A stretch of DNA of 64,000 nucleotides from Ridgeia piscesae (Eukaryota; Annelida; Polychaeta; Sabellida; Siboglinidae), in NCBI GenBank assembly GCA_025642075.2, contig JAODUO010000191.1:489501-553500 (forward strand), given 5' to 3'. The position numbers were made by a program, and so were the translations under genes. The notes under the pieces are model-generated. The model did not search any database and was not told the origin of the DNA. It was given only the letters and a program-made list of their open reading frames with translations. This document shows positions 25,551 to 39,435 of this stretch, piece after piece. Position 1 is the stretch's first letter. Each line of letters opens with the position of its first letter.

Positions 25551-26640
25551 AAATAAAATGACCGCCGTGACCTTTAGTGACCCATTAATTGGGTTTCGGT
25601 GCCAGACGTAATCGAGTTTAGTTTCCGTGTTCTTCTTCTCCCTGTTTTTCATGGACGTGTTTTTAAAGAATTGCTGATATGATTCAACTTGTGTTTATAC
25701 TGTATCCTCCAAACGTTGAATGATAACACTATCAGAAGGCTTAGCCCATTCCGGGTAAAGTCCTGGTAGGTATCTATTGGGCCGTGATCTAAAGTCCAAA
25801 TTACGTCATAAATCGATATACAGGTAAAAATTTTGTCACTGCTCTGTGCAACATTGTGATACTTTAACACGAGTGTACGTTTTGAGGTCACAGCGAGTCG
25901 CGTCTGATTTATGACCTTTAGTCGAGGCGTCGAGGTGAATCATGAACGTCTGACACACGACACAAATCACACAATCAGTGTACTGCCTACGCTGCTCGCT
26001 ATGACAGTTGACACCCACTGGGACTGCCACTGAAACGTCGGAACCACCACGAACAAACGACGTCGTGTTTAGCGGAAGATATCTAGTCTGTTGACTTTAT
26101 AAGTTGCAGACGGTTTGCCAGAGACCAGACGTCCTGCAAAAGGTTCACAATGCTCTTTGAGAACATTGTGAACCTTCCTGTTGTGTGAAATGCTAAAGTC
26201 TTGTTTGTGTGAACTGAATGCAATAGACCTGACACATTAGCACATTCAGTGTAGAACGTAAACTGAATTTGGAATAGCTTAGTTTAGCGGTGTTGTTTTT
26301 CGCAAGGAAGTCGGTTTTATTATGTGGAACAGCCAGCGTGGTACTGATTATTATTAGCAGGAAGTAGCTGAACCAGGGCAGCGTTCAGAGTTCTCGCCGC
26401 GATCAGTCTCGGTTCGTCGCCGGAAGTTGAACGGTTACATTATGTCTCGCGTAGTCTCGCTTCACCGACTCTCGCTTGGTCGCGTGACTTCACCGAGAAG
26501 ATAGTCTGGTGAATCTTACGTAATGCCATTGCTCGAAGCCGTAAGATGGTCATCACTGCTTTGGATTAATTCACAGGTTTACATGTTGAATAATAATTTA
26601 TATTTATTCAGTATGTATGTTGTTTTTGATGACGAAATTA
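25551..26640. other. No recognisable gene; one hairpin
   Basis: Unique sequence. A 13-bp hairpin lies at 26140-26176 (AAGGTTCACAATG, 11-base loop, CATTGTGAACCTT). A GC-richer strip at 26380-26500 contains CTCGC and TCACCGA motifs but no clear coding sequence. Confidence 0.5.
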
Positions 26641-26644
26641 AGTT

Positions 26645-26870
<226 letters not shown>

Positions 26871-26889
26871 TATTATATATAATATCAAA

Positions 26890-29720
26890 ATAAAAAAGTA
26901 ACATATGAAAAATCTGATGAAAACCTAACAACGAACATATTTTATTTTTGTTTATTTTGTATGTGGCATGTTTCAATATAAGTTAATTTTTTATAGTTGT
27001 TGTAGTATATTATCTGAAAAAAAATATATCTTTGTTTATATTTTCATTTAACTTGTTATTTCAAAATCACTCTGAGAGCCATTCACCGTCTCTATCTTAT
27101 TCTGGGATAAGGCCGCCGCCGCGATAACAAATGCTGGGCATAGTTTTCCCAGGTGCCTGGGTAACCGAGGCTTTGTATCGCGAAGGTCGCCGCTTTCAAA
27201 ATGGTTCTTTTGATAGCAGAGATTATACATTTGATACTGCTGATTTCGCATGTGTTTTTCAACGATTATGCCGCCCTCTTTCTTGGCATTATGCTAATGA
27301 TTAGAAAGAGTGGCACCTGGCCAACTCCAAAATTATTTGCGGTAGTGCGTCTGTCGCCACAATTATAATATATGCCAACGATCGTTTACAGTATGAATCT
27401 GAGCAGAATATCGCGGAACAGACGCGCAAGACCAGAACACGGAACAGCGTTTCGATTGATTAAGCGCAGTTTGACGGGCGGTGTACCTTTAACATAAGGT
27501 TTTCCCCTTCACATCATACTTTTCCTTGGACAGAAGAGTTTCCTTTAACTCAAGGCTTTAACTTTAACATTAATGTTCTCGTTTCAAGAATATTGTATTA
27601 AGATTACTTTTAAACACATCCTCGATTTAAATGGTTGTGTAAAGTCACTTCACCGCTACACGTGACGTCCCACGCTACGTCCGTCTACGGGAAGCAGCAT
27701 TGAGAACACTACAGCGGACCGCGCACGGACCAACTGTTGCTGGGCTCTCAGAAACTCTCCAAATAGCAACAATTTAATGATTGTTATAATCACCAATGGC
27801 GTCTAAATAACAACGATTGTAATGATTGTGATCATCATCCACCCACGACATAAAACGGTTTCCTTGGGTCCATGCATGCATTCACTATAGGCTTTTATTT
27901 ATTTGGCTATGACGGCATTCGTCTACACGTCTTCCAACCAGGGTATGGTTGTGCCTAATCCAGGCTCACGATTTAAGAACCTCAAAACAACGGTTACCTG
28001 ACAGATAACCGTCCTTAGAGAGTCCACTCTTTGACACCAGCCAGCTTAACGGTCCCAATTTAGGTTACGGAATTTAACCGGTGGTTTGTAGCGACGCGGC
28101 CTCCATTGAAGGGTCGACCTTTTGACCGGTCAGTGTTGACCGGTCTTTGTGCGTGTCCCTTTCACCGAGTCATGCTACTGGACTACGCCGTGAATCACGG
28201 TTGTTGCATACGAACTTAAATCTGAATTCTAAAAGAGCGTGCATCCCAAATTATGGACGTACGATTTGATACGACAATTAAGAGGATTACAAGTTGATCT
28301 CGTAAGCTGGTACAATATGGTCGCGAGTAAATCCGTGCAGTGACCAAGCGGCGTTATTGCATTGTATATGTATTATATTTACCAGGTACTCCATTCAATA
28401 AACTCGACCAGAAAACAGGACGTCGCTAAATATGTGATTAATCGTGTTGTAGTTTCCATTAGATTCGTCTCTGGTTCGCGACGATTTGTCGAACTTATAT
28501 AATGAGAACATATGTTACGGCCATGGACTGGTTTTTAGTTACTTTCTAAATACTAATGTTTTTTTAATGAGTGATTACTGTAAAGTCTCAGTTATGCTGG
28601 ACACAAGTTTATAAGTGAACATTTGTTAAGCCGCTTTAACCCAAAACATCACCACCGTTTATATGACGTTGAATCCAGGACTACGACTCTTTAGAACTCA
28701 GGGGTACAGGACTGTGCTTTAAAGGGCCATAGCACTCCATTGCCCAGACTCAGGCCTACTGACCATAGGTATTTTCACGGAGGAGAGAGCAACTCTTATG
28801 TAAGCTCCCAAATATTGTCTATTAATTTCTTTTATCAAGAGGACTCCTTCCGCATGTGTCTGACGTCGCATATTATATTTATTTTTCGTATACTTTTAAT
28901 TGTGGATATCTCACTTTTATCCTCACGGAAATTTGCTAACACTTAAAAAGATTGCCCTCAACTGTATAATACCGTGCTATGTCAACGATAACACGACCTC
29001 GTCTGAATGAACGCACTTGTATAGCTACACCGACAACCTGCAGTGTGCAAATATCCAAACTGATCCTTTTAGTAACACTGAGTATATTTTGGTATCGAGA
29101 AGCATCTGCACAAAGGAAACAAATAGCAACACGACATGACACGTCAACCACTCGTGTATGCTTTCGTTTCACGCTCAATGGAGAATCGGCCCAATGTTTT
29201 ATGAGTATCTAAAGCACGCAAAGAGCAGCTTAAAAAGAAGCCCCCCTGGGCGATGTTGCTGCTATAAAGCGGCATTGTCTATATTTGTTATATGTATATC
29301 AGTAACACTGTACATAGTTACACAAACCATTACTTTCGTCATCATATTCCATCGATGTCGTCACATCCAAAAGCAGCTAAATTATCTATAGCATGGACTT
29401 ATACTGACTGGTGCCTCTATTCGTGTTTGTGGCCAACTGTTTACTTTATGCGAAAACATTGACCAATTTTGTTAGAAAAAAAGAGAAGATCACATTACAC
29501 CCTCTGACCCCTGGCGCTGATGTTATCTCATTACGACACGACCGTGATAACGGTAACAAACGTCGCTGTGGTTCTTTGGTTGCATTACGATTGCCTTATC
29601 AGTGTAGACCGGCTGTGTCTATGTGCATTGATAACATAACTTTTTACTTGTCAGTTAAAACAGCCTAAAGATTTGGTTTGGGTAATGCAAGCGAAACATT
29701 TTTTATTATAATAGTTTGTA
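26890..29720. other. No recognisable gene
   Basis: About 2.8 kb of unique sequence. Open frames are all under 90 codons and overlap on opposite strands. I see no splice-compatible conserved domain. Confidence 0.5.
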
Positions 29721-29721
29721 G

Positions 29722-31825
29722 TTACGCGTTGATGTCCGACCATAGTTAATAGTTAGTTATACGTTGTTATCCGGTCATAGTTATTAGTTACGCGTTGTTG
29801 TTCGACCTTGGTTAGTAGTTACATGTTGTTGTCTGACCATAGTTAGTAGTTACACGTTGTTGTCCGACCATAGTTAGTAGTTACACGTTGTTGTTCAACC
29901 ATAGTTAGTAGTTACACGTTGTTGTCCGACCATAGTTAGTAGTTACACGTTGTTGTCCGACCATAGTTAGTAGTTACACGTTGTTGTCTGACCATAGTTA
30001 GTAGTTACATGTTGTTGTTCAACCATAGTTAGTAGTTACATGTTGTTGTTCAACCATAGTTAGTAGTTACATGTTGTTGTCCGACCATAGTTTGTAGTCA
30101 CACGTTGTTGTCCGACCATAGGTAGTAGTTACACGTTGTTGTCTGACCATAGTTAGTAGTTACACGTTGTTGTTCAACCATAGTTAGTAGTTACATGTTG
30201 TTGTCCGACCATAGGTAGTAGTTACACGTTGTTGTCTGACCATAGTTAGTAGTTACATGTTGTTGTTCAACCATAGTTAGTAGTTACACGTTGTTGTTCA
30301 ACCATAGTTAGTAGTTACACGTTGTTGTCCGACCATAGTTAGTAGTCACACGTTGTTGTCCGACCATAGGTAGTAGTTACACGTTGTTGTCTGACCATAG
30401 TTAGTAGTTACACGTTGTTGTCTGACCATAGTTAGTAGTTACATGTTGTTGTCTGACCATAGTTAGTAGTTACATGTTGTTGTCTGACCATAGGTAGTAG
30501 TTACATGTTGTTGTCTGACCATAGGTAGTAGTTACATGTTGTTGTCCGACCATAGTTTGTAGTCACACGTTGTTGTCCGACCATAGGTAGTAGTTACACG
30601 TTGTTGTCTGACCATAGTTAGTAGTTATACGTTGTTGTTCGACCATAGTTAGTAGTTACACGTTGTTGTCCGACCATAGGTAGTAGTTACGCGTTGTTGT
30701 CTGACCATAGTTAGTAGTTACACGTTGTTGTCCGACCATAGTTAGTAGTTACACGTTGTTGACCGACCATAGTTAGTAGTTACACGTTGTTGTCCGACCA
30801 TAGTTAGTAGTTACACGTTGTTGTCCGACCATAGTTAGTAGTTACACGTTGTTGTCCGACCATAGTTAGTAGTTACACGTTGTTGTCGACCATAGTTAGT
30901 AGTTACACGTTGTTGTCCGACCATAGTTAGTAGTTACACGTTGTTGTCCGACCATAGTTAGTAGTTACACGTTGTTGTCCGACCATAGTTAGTAGTTACA
31001 CGTTGTTGTCCGACCATAGTTAATAGTTACACGTTGTTGTCCGACCATAGTTAGTAGTTATACGTTGTTGTTCGACCATAGTTAGTAGTTACGCGTTGTT
31101 GTCCGACCATAGTTAGTAGTTATACGTTGTTGTTCGACCATAGTTAGTAGTTATACGTTGTTGTCCGACCATAGTTAGTAGTTACACGTTGTTGTCCGAC
31201 CATAGTTAGTAGTTACACGTTGTTGTCCGACCATAGTTAGTAGTTACACGTTGTTGTCTGACCATAGTTAGTAGTTACATGTTGTTGTCTGACCATAGGT
31301 AGTAGTTACATGTTGTTGTCCGACCATAGTTTGTAGTCACACGTTGTTGTCCGACCATAGGTAGTAGTTACACGTTGTTGTCTGACCATAGTTAGTAGTT
31401 ATACGTTGTTGTTCGACCATAGTTAGTAGTTACACGTTGTTGTCCGACCATAGGTAGTAGTTACGCGTTGTTGTCTGACCATAGTTAGTAGTTACACGTT
31501 GTTGTCCGACCATAGTTAGTAGTTACACGTTGTTGACCGACCATAGTTAGTAGTTACACGTTGTTGACCGACCATAGTTAGTAGTTACACGTTGTTGTCC
31601 GACCATAGTTAGTAGTTACACGTTGTTGTCCGACCATAGTTAGTAGTTACACGTTGTTGTTCGACCATAGTTAGTAGTTACGCGTTGTTGTCCAACCATA
31701 GTTAGTAGTTACACGTTGTTGTCCGACCGTAGTTAGTAGTTACACGTTGTTGTTCGACCATAGTTAATAGTTATACGTTGTTGTCCGACCATAGTTAGTA
31801 GTTACGCGTTGTTGTCCGCCCGTAG
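29722..31825. repeat. 31-bp minisatellite, about 67 copies
   Basis: The unit combines GTTAGTAGTTACACGTTGTT with GTCCGACCATA. Variants (TGTCTGACC, GGTAGTAG, TTTGTAGTCACAC) form patterns. The block starting CATAGTTTGTAGTCACACG at 30551 recurs at 31325, 774 bp or 25 units later, with the following variants in the same order, so a large internal segment has been duplicated. Confidence 0.97.
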
Positions 31826-31829
31826 GAGA

Positions 31830-32965
31830 GAGAGCCTGTGTTGTCGATACGCAGCCACGGAGCACACATCGTCGCTAGAGTAAACACAACCTTTGGTACC
31901 CGGCCGCGCAACTACAAACACGGCGTGTTTGAGCTGACCACGACTAGACACCTCCGTTGACCCGGGTGGACACTCAAACCCGTGTCCACCACGTACGTAA
32001 ATAACACGTGACATGTCGCGAATAGCGCACGCAGACGCTGCGATAAACAATCATGGCTGATAAGCAAGCTTAGTTTGCTATGCGTTTTAAATGTTGCCGC
32101 GAATCACAGGCTTTCTTCCGTCTTAATGACGTTGTGACATCAACAGTCCCATAGTTTTACAACATGAACTAATTATATGTTACATTATGCAATAATTATA
32201 TCTGTATAAAGTGCATTATATAACGTAGATTTCTGTCTATCTTGTAATGGAAATAGGGTAAACGGATTTGACAGAATGTGTCAATTTGCCATGCAGTGGC
32301 ACAATACGTTATTCAAAATATGTCCAAAGACAAAAAGGGAGCCTTAGCCCAACGGCCCCTAAAGACGTTCGCATCTAAAATATATCGCTGGGTCTAACAG
32401 ACACCCCGATTAAAACGAAATAAGTTATATTTAACGGCTTGAAAAATACCGAGGTTTTTAAAGGCAGCAAGAACCGAGCAGATTCAAACAGCACTTCCCT
32501 CCGATTAAGATTCGAAAATCCACCCACTGCGCCTCACTGGTATTACAACAGACAGAGAATTATTAACACCGGCAGACATTGAACTGGGGCTGTACGTTCC
32601 GGGTTTAGACGACTTTGTGTGTGGTGCGACATGTCTTCCAGTCGTAGCGAATAAACGAGATAGTTACCTTCAATGCTTAGCAATCGAGTTGAACAGCATG
32701 AACTCTCTTGTGTCAACAATAGGCTCTTACATACGCAGCACTAAATGATTACATAAGAATAGTTATTTTCGAACATACTCATAACAGTTGTGTGAATGAT
32801 GTGTCCAAATATACACACAAGAGCATCCAGGCCGCGAAGACACTCATACGTAGCTCTTGGCGTTTCTCGGTCGCACGTGGGACCACGACGGAAGTAAGTT
32901 GCGTAGAACAATACATTAAAAATGGTGTCATGTTTAATGTTAATGCCGAATCAGATATATAAGTA
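31830..32965. other. No recognisable gene
   Basis: Unique sequence, GC-richer just after the array (31830-32050). No supported gene or RNA. Confidence 0.5.
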
Positions 32966-32971
32966 AATTAA

Positions 32972-33064
32972 ATGTGTGTGTGTGGGTGTGTGTGTGTGCG
33001 TGCGTGTGTGCGTGCGTGCGTGTGCGCGTGCGCGTGTGCGTGTATGTGTGTGTCTGCGTGTGCT
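32972..33064. repeat. GT/GC-rich microsatellite
   Basis: Irregular GT, GCGT and TGTG repeats of about 90 bp. Confidence 0.95.
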
Positions 33065-33149
33065 TGATTAAATTGACGATGGGTACACCGTGTATTTGTG
33101 TAAGTGCGATGGGAACTGTCGTACCTAGAAATTGTCACCACCGCAGAGA

Positions 33150-33368
33150 GATTGGTTAGTGCAGAGACGACATGGTTATGCTTGGTTACCTCAGTGACAA
33201 CATGATTCTGATTGATTAGTGCAATGACAACATGGTTATGATTGATTAGTGCAGTGACGTCACTGTGCAACCAATCAGAACCATGTCATCACTGCAGTAA
33301 CCAATCAGAACCATGCTGTCACTGCAGTAACCAATCAGAACTATGTCCGCATGGTACTGATTGGTTAT
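33150..33368. repeat. Mirror-symmetric 30-bp array with CCAAT boxes around a CRE
   Basis: On the left, 30-bp units begin at 33150, 33180, 33210 and 33240 with GATTGGTTAG or a variant. On the right, reverse-complement units begin AACCAATCAG at 33269, 33299 and 33329, ending with CTGATTGGTT at about 33358. The centre is the perfect CRE palindrome TGACGTCA at 33255-33262. Thus inverted CCAAT (ATTGG) boxes face the centre at regular 30-bp spacing on both sides. This could be a regulatory element or a fold-back repeat. Confidence 0.9.
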
Positions 33369-33369
33369 T

Positions 33370-34890
33370 TGCTTGATGTGGATACAAAGTAGTTTTTGTT
33401 TTGTTTTTACCGATACCTCTAAACTGAGGATAGCAAGTATCTTCATATGTGCACAAAGAAGGGTTAAAAACACTCGTTTTGGAGCAATTGGTCAGTTTGA
33501 TCGGCTTAAAACGAACAGGTTTCTTGAAAAGGGAACGAACAATATAATGTGTTTATGAATTTTATTCGGTTTCCTAGTTTTTACCAAAAAAATATACTTG
33601 CATCGAAAGAATATATTATATATTGAACAATTCATTCACTTTCCTACAAGCTGATGTGTGCGATAAAGCACACGAACTATAGATTGCATCAGTCTACATC
33701 ACGCACATTGTTGTGACTTCAACATGCAGATACATACAAACTTTGATACGTTTTCTTATAGTTCTGACACATTCAAACGATTGAACAAACTGTGTTCAAA
33801 ATCGCCGTTTGCTTCACAATTCAAGACATTTTAGTAAAACATACATTGTTAGACACGTGCAACAGCTTTTCATATTCCAAGCACAGACGAGTTTACAGAC
33901 ACAAAACCCATTTCCAGTCTACACAACGCAACAGACACAGTGAACTAGTACACACAAGACAATGATATGAACATAACAGAACTAACCACCATTGAACATC
34001 TACAGCTGGAAGTTATGTCTCGACATATTCACTAGTATCGTAACTCAGAAGTGTGCAGTATTTGTTACAATACAATGCAATACATACATAAAACAGAGCT
34101 GTATCCATGTGTGTATTACAATGTGCATACATGGTGTGCCCACTGGAAGACATTGGCAAAATAACTGGGAACGTTCATTAGTAGCATCGCCCCATCAGAT
34201 TCACGGAATTGGTCCCTTTATAATTACATATTCACAACAAGCAGATGGAATGCTCTAATCTCGGAATTGCATAGATAAAATAAGTAGCCACATATAATGC
34301 ATAGATAACAATAAGTCTGTTTGGAACGTCAATACGAACACAGTACAAACGACTGTGTTAATAATCAAATTGACATTTGCATAGAGATTTCAAGAGTTCA
34401 ACAGCAAATGCAGGCTTGGCTGCTATTATTCAATGGACCAGTGCTAAAATAACAGTTGCGAAAATTCATTGGTAGTCATACGTAAATTCAGCGGTAAACA
34501 CCAGTTTACATGAACGTGTTGTAACAAGTTGCATTGACGCAAACCACAAGTGCGTCAGCGAATATCTCATTTCCTCAACATAATGCTGAGTGCTCGGGGT
34601 GTGGCAATAATAAATATAGATATTCCCGACAACATTCGAACAGTTTAGTAAGACTAAAAGAAAACACCGATTTGTGCATTTGAATCGATGAACGCAGTCG
34701 ATGATTTTAAATTGTATACACAATGTATCAATAGCAGCATTTATAATAACATATTTATCACGATTCGTGTGACACGGGAAGGCACCTATCGGAATAACAA
34801 TGAAATGATTAAGTAAAAGTAGAATATACAAAACATTGGAAAAATAGGAATATAGACCAAAAGGCCACAATAGTAGATGGGTGAGTCAAT
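33370..34890. other. No recognisable gene
   Basis: Unique AT-rich sequence. No coding or RNA feature can be supported. Confidence 0.5.
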
Positions 34891-34893
34891 TTT

Positions 34894-35053
<160 letters not shown>

Positions 35054-35059
35054 TGCTAC

Positions 35060-36010
35060 ACGCAGCTAATTAATAACATGAAGTCGCTGGGGTTTTGGTC
35101 CCTTAACCAGCAGTGTACATTTGAAAATAATCCTACTATGGACATTCACGGTAAAAACTAGAACTGACAACAACAAAAACACCGTTAGAGGATCGCAGAG
35201 CAAAAATTACGACTCTTTCTAGTCGATTTTCAGTGATCCAGAAAATGGCAGTGTAATGTACGCGACAATTACATTACTACGTCTACGAACCCGCCTGAAC
35301 GTCTGTTGATAAAATAACCTTATAAAACAAGGCAAGGGAGACAATTCTACGAAGTGTTTGGCAGGTCCGCGGCAGTGCTTCGGGTGATTGTCATCTGACC
35401 GAGGACGGTCGCCACCAGTACCGACACATCGTGTCACGGCGACGACACAATCACCTCTTTCAGCCTACGTTGTGTAGCGAGAATCTCGTCAAACAGCGTC
35501 GACAGTAACTTGGGTTATTTTGTGGCGTGACAGATATGGTTGTTGTTTTTGATCGTAGATTTGCAATAGGCAGATTGCATTTATATAATCGAAGGTCTGA
35601 TTGGAATTTGAACCTTAGTACGGTTTGCTCATCAAGGCTGCCAAAACACAGAGTAGGCAACATGCGTTACAACCAAAACACACGTATTACAAGAATGTTG
35701 CATCGGAAGTTGGAACGTGCAAAATTGAGTCGTTTCATCACACTGCATTACACAGTTTCTTTGTCTTGTCGATGCCATGTCAAACGACCTGTTCAGACAC
35801 AACTGCTTATGAGCGATTCGTTATTTCATGGTATGTTATAAACCAGATCACAATATGACGACAACCCATATCACAAAAAACGCATGCAGTGTACGTAGTT
35901 GTTTAGATAACAATGTCTCGTAAAACGGAATGAACCTCGTGGTTAAGCGTTTGCCGTCCGTACGACACTGTCAACGAGCCTCCACCAAGCATGTAACCCG
36001 AGATAAGATA
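35060..36010. other. 3' flank of innexin 2, no gene recognised
   Basis: Unique sequence with several short overlapping frames on both strands and no recognisable domain. It probably includes the innexin 2 3' UTR, whose end I cannot place. Confidence 0.5.
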
Positions 36011-36013
36011 ACT

Positions 36014-36725
36014 CTAAACGCTGTCACTCGGGCCGGCTTCGTCTGAGTTAATGCGGTCTTTAAATTTCTCACAATACATGTCCCACAGCGAACACACGAA
36101 CTCCGTGACGGTGATGGCGTTGGTGTTGTGGCCAACCAGGCGAAGCACAAAGACGCCGTCTTGTCGCAGGTATTTCTCCACGAAGCTACGCAGCAGTTTC
36201 TTGTCATCCTCCGTCTTGATCTTGTCCATAAGACGGAGGTGCTTCTTGACGTAGCGAGAACGGTCCGTGCGGAACATGGACCGAAGCGCCCACGTGAGGA
36301 GACTCAGACAGGACATGGTCGCCACAAAGACCATCCAGAACCAGAGGAACAGGTAGATCTTCTCGTTGAACAGGTTGATGGGCAGCACGCACTGCACGGT
36401 GTAGCGTTGCACGTTGCCGAGTCGCCGCACCTTCAGGTCGCACATGGTGACGCGGGGGAAGCGGGGCGACTGGGTCCAGTCCTCGCCCCGAGCCAATTCC
36501 TTCACCACGTCGATGCCGTACATGCTGAACTGTGTGCCGAGGAACGTGTTGAGGAGGTAGAGCTGGCCGATGACGTTGCCGATGAAGAGGAGCTTCACCC
36601 AGAAGTAGAGGGAGACGAGGTAGTTGCCTCGGAGACGTCCACACATGACGCAGAAGGTGCGGGAGAGGATGTGCTTCAGACTGATGGTGCAGCCTCCTCG
36701 GCCGTTGTCGTGACTTGTCAAGTAG
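36014..36725 (-). CDS. Innexin 2, exon 2 (loop, TM3, loop E2, TM4, C-tail)
   Basis: On the minus strand the acceptor TTCTGCAG|CTACTTG opens this terminal exon, which ends at TAG (36016-36014). It encodes residues 165-401: a cytoplasmic loop, TM3 near LVSLYFWVKLLFIGNV, loop E2 with Cys260 and Cys277, TM4 from IYLFLWFWMV, and a tail with QDGVFVLRLVGHNTNA ending GPSDSV. Its length (712 bp) equals that of innexin 1 exon 2. A 137-bp run at 36327-36463 is base-for-base identical to innexin 1 positions 10864-11000, including third codon positions, while the flanks are diverged. The reading frame is intact. Confidence 0.95.
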
Positions 36726-36791
36726 CTGCAGAACAAAAGACAAACGACGTCAATGTAGATATTTGCATTAGACAATTAAACAATTAACATA

Positions 36792-36798
<7 letters not shown>

Positions 36799-36865
<67 letters not shown>
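36799..36865. repeat. TA microsatellite
   Basis: About 67 bp of TA, in the innexin 2 intron close to the acceptor of exon 2. Confidence 0.97.
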
Positions 36866-36868
<3 letters not shown>

Positions 36869-37146
36869 GTCATTATACATGGAACCGCCGAATATTTATG
36901 TTGGAAAAGTAATTTCAAGGAAATAGGTTTCATTTTTTTACGAAAGGTGTCTGTAGTTTCATAAAATGTAATCGTAATACGGAGTTGATTCCAGCTTAGT
37001 TTTAGAAACAAAAACGTTGTTTGGAAACGGATGATTTAAGGGTCCTAAAGATATCAGAGAACTGTAGCACATTAACTAAGCATGTCAGTTGTTGATTAGA
37101 AAGAGTAATTTAAATTTAATTCGGAATACAACAGATGGTGCGAAAC

Positions 37147-37149
<3 letters not shown>

Positions 37150-37211
<62 letters not shown>
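37150..37211. repeat. TA microsatellite
   Basis: About 60 bp of pure TA inside the innexin 2 intron. Confidence 0.97.
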
Positions 37212-38179
37212 GTGCATGATCGTGTATTTATCAAGCCGAGCATCTCCTCGTTTATCATAAGCTGATCAGAAAAATAAACTAGTATAAATTTAACTTGGAT
37301 TCAATTAAAACTTTAGTTACCGACAAAGGAACTGTTACTTTATCATTTCGTTTTATATGTGCATCGTTAGTGATATTGTGCTAACGTCCATTGTCTTCAT
37401 CGTCTGCCTCTTTGTGTTCTGTCACATTTCACTCTATTTCTCCAGTTACATAACACTGTTGCATTTCTCGTTTTATATATCCAGACGTCGTAACCGAAAC
37501 ACGTTTGATTTGTAATTCGTCGCAACAACATTATGACTGAGTTCGTTCGTTCGCCTTGGTTTTTGATGTTATATAAAGTATATTATTTTCTAATGACATT
37601 ATTTAAATGTCTCTTTACTTAGTGCTGATGCGTGTAAGCTTTATGTCAGCATTTGATATTTTAAGTAGGCAAACGACTGAAGAAACGATCAAATTTCTTA
37701 TAATGCAGTCCTCTGCACACGTTCCCGAAAGTGCGCGCGCGAACACATTAACAGCTCAGAAAATACACAAAAGGCGCAGTTAAATACTTGGCGCCTGAAC
37801 GAAGAACATAATGGACAGGTCCGTTGCAATTACAGAAATGCATACGTTCTATTATAGATATGTACATTAGTGCCACACTTTGTTAAGTACTTAACAATAC
37901 CACGGTTGTCTGAATACAATATTTAACTTTGTCGAACCAGTGAAGATATACAGCTTATGTCCGACGAGCAAGCTTGAGAACAGGACGAACGGCAAATAGA
38001 CCCCAGGCTTTATCAAAGGCATGTCTATTCTGTCTTCTCAACCGAGTATCCGACGTTAACGAGTACACCGTCACATACTAGGGAGATTCGTTGTGGGAAT
38101 AATATTTTATGTTGAATTTGCAATATTACTTAATATCTTCTCGGGTTCGCAATGGTATACTTCGAGCGTTGTGACTTGA

Positions 38180-39435
38180 ACGAAAAGAGGACGCCGGGGG
38201 CAGTAGTAACGAAAGAGGACGCCGTGGGTCGGGGGCAGTAGTAACGAAAGAGGACGCCGTGGGTCGGGGGCAGTAGTAATGAAAGAGAACGCCGTGGGTC
38301 GGGGGCAGTAGTAATGAAAGAGAACGCCGTGGGTCGGGGGCAGTAGTAACGAAAGAGGACGCCGTGGGTCGGGGGCAGTAGTAACGAAAGAGGACGCCGT
38401 GGGTCAGGGGCAGTAGTAACGAAAGAGGACGCCGTGGATCGGGGGCAGTAGTAACGAAAGAGGACGCCGTGGGTCGGGGGCAGTAGTAACGAAAGAGGAC
38501 GCCGTGGATCGGGGGCAGTAGTAACGAAAGAAGACGCCGTGGGTCGGGGGCAGTAGTAACGAAAGAGGACGCCGTGGATCGGGGGTAGTAGTAACGAAAG
38601 AAGACGCCGTGGATCGGGGGCAGTAGAAACGAAAGAGGACGCCGTGGGTCGGGGGCAGTAGAAACGAAAGAGGACGCCGTGGGTCGGGGGCAGTAGAAAC
38701 GAAAGAGGACGCCGTGGGTCGGGGGCAGTAGTAACGAAAGAGGACGCCGTGGGTCGGGGGCAGTAGTAACGAAAGAGGACGCCGTGTGTCGGGGGCAGTA
38801 GTAATGAAAGAGGACGCCGTGGGTCGGGGGCAGTAGTAATGAAAGAGGACGCCGCGGGTCGAGGGCAGTAGAAACGAAAAAGGACGACGTGGGTCGGGGG
38901 CAGTAGTAACGAAAGAGGACGCCGTGGGTCGGGGGCAGTAGTAACGAAAGAGGACGCCGTGGGTCAGGGGCAGTAGTAACGAAAGAGGACGCGTGTGTCG
39001 GGGGCATTAGTAACGAAAGAGGACGCCTTGGGTCGGGGGCAGTAGTAAAAAAACGAAAGAGGACGCCGTGGGTCGGGGGCAGTAGTAACGAAAGAGGACG
39101 CCGTGGGTCGGGGGCAGTAGTAACGAAAGAAGGACCGCGGGTCGGGGGCAGTAGAAACGAAAGAGGACGCGTGTGTCGGGGGCAGTAGTAACGAAAGAGG
39201 ACGCCGTGGGTCGGGGGCAGTAGTAACGAAAGAGGACGCCGTGGGTCGGGGGCAGTAGTAACGAAAGAAGATGCCGCGGGTCGGGGGCAGTAGAAACGAA
39301 AGAGGACGCGTGTGTCGGGGGCAGTAGTAACGAAAGAGGACGCCGTGGGTCGGGGGCAGTAGTAACGAAAGAGGACGCCGTGGGTCGGGGACAGTAGTAA
39401 CGAGCGAGCATGCCGCGGGTCGGGGGCAGTAGTAA
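38180..39435. repeat. 35-bp minisatellite, about 36 copies
   Basis: The unit combines GTAACGAAAGAGGACGCCGT with GGGTCGGGGGCAGTA. The period is not a multiple of three, so the long minus-strand frame through it cycles through three readings and is an artefact. Copies between 38980 and 39300 have single-base deletions and a GCGTGTGTCGG variant recurring about every 150 bp. Confidence 0.96.

Noticed and set aside
26140..26176. 13-bp hairpin as a microRNA precursor
   Set aside because: The stem is too short for a normal animal pre-miRNA, and no other support is visible.
36128..36787. Long forward open frame opposite innexin 2 exon 2
   Set aside because: Antisense shadow of the conserved, GC-rich innexin exon; the minus-strand product is an intact family member.
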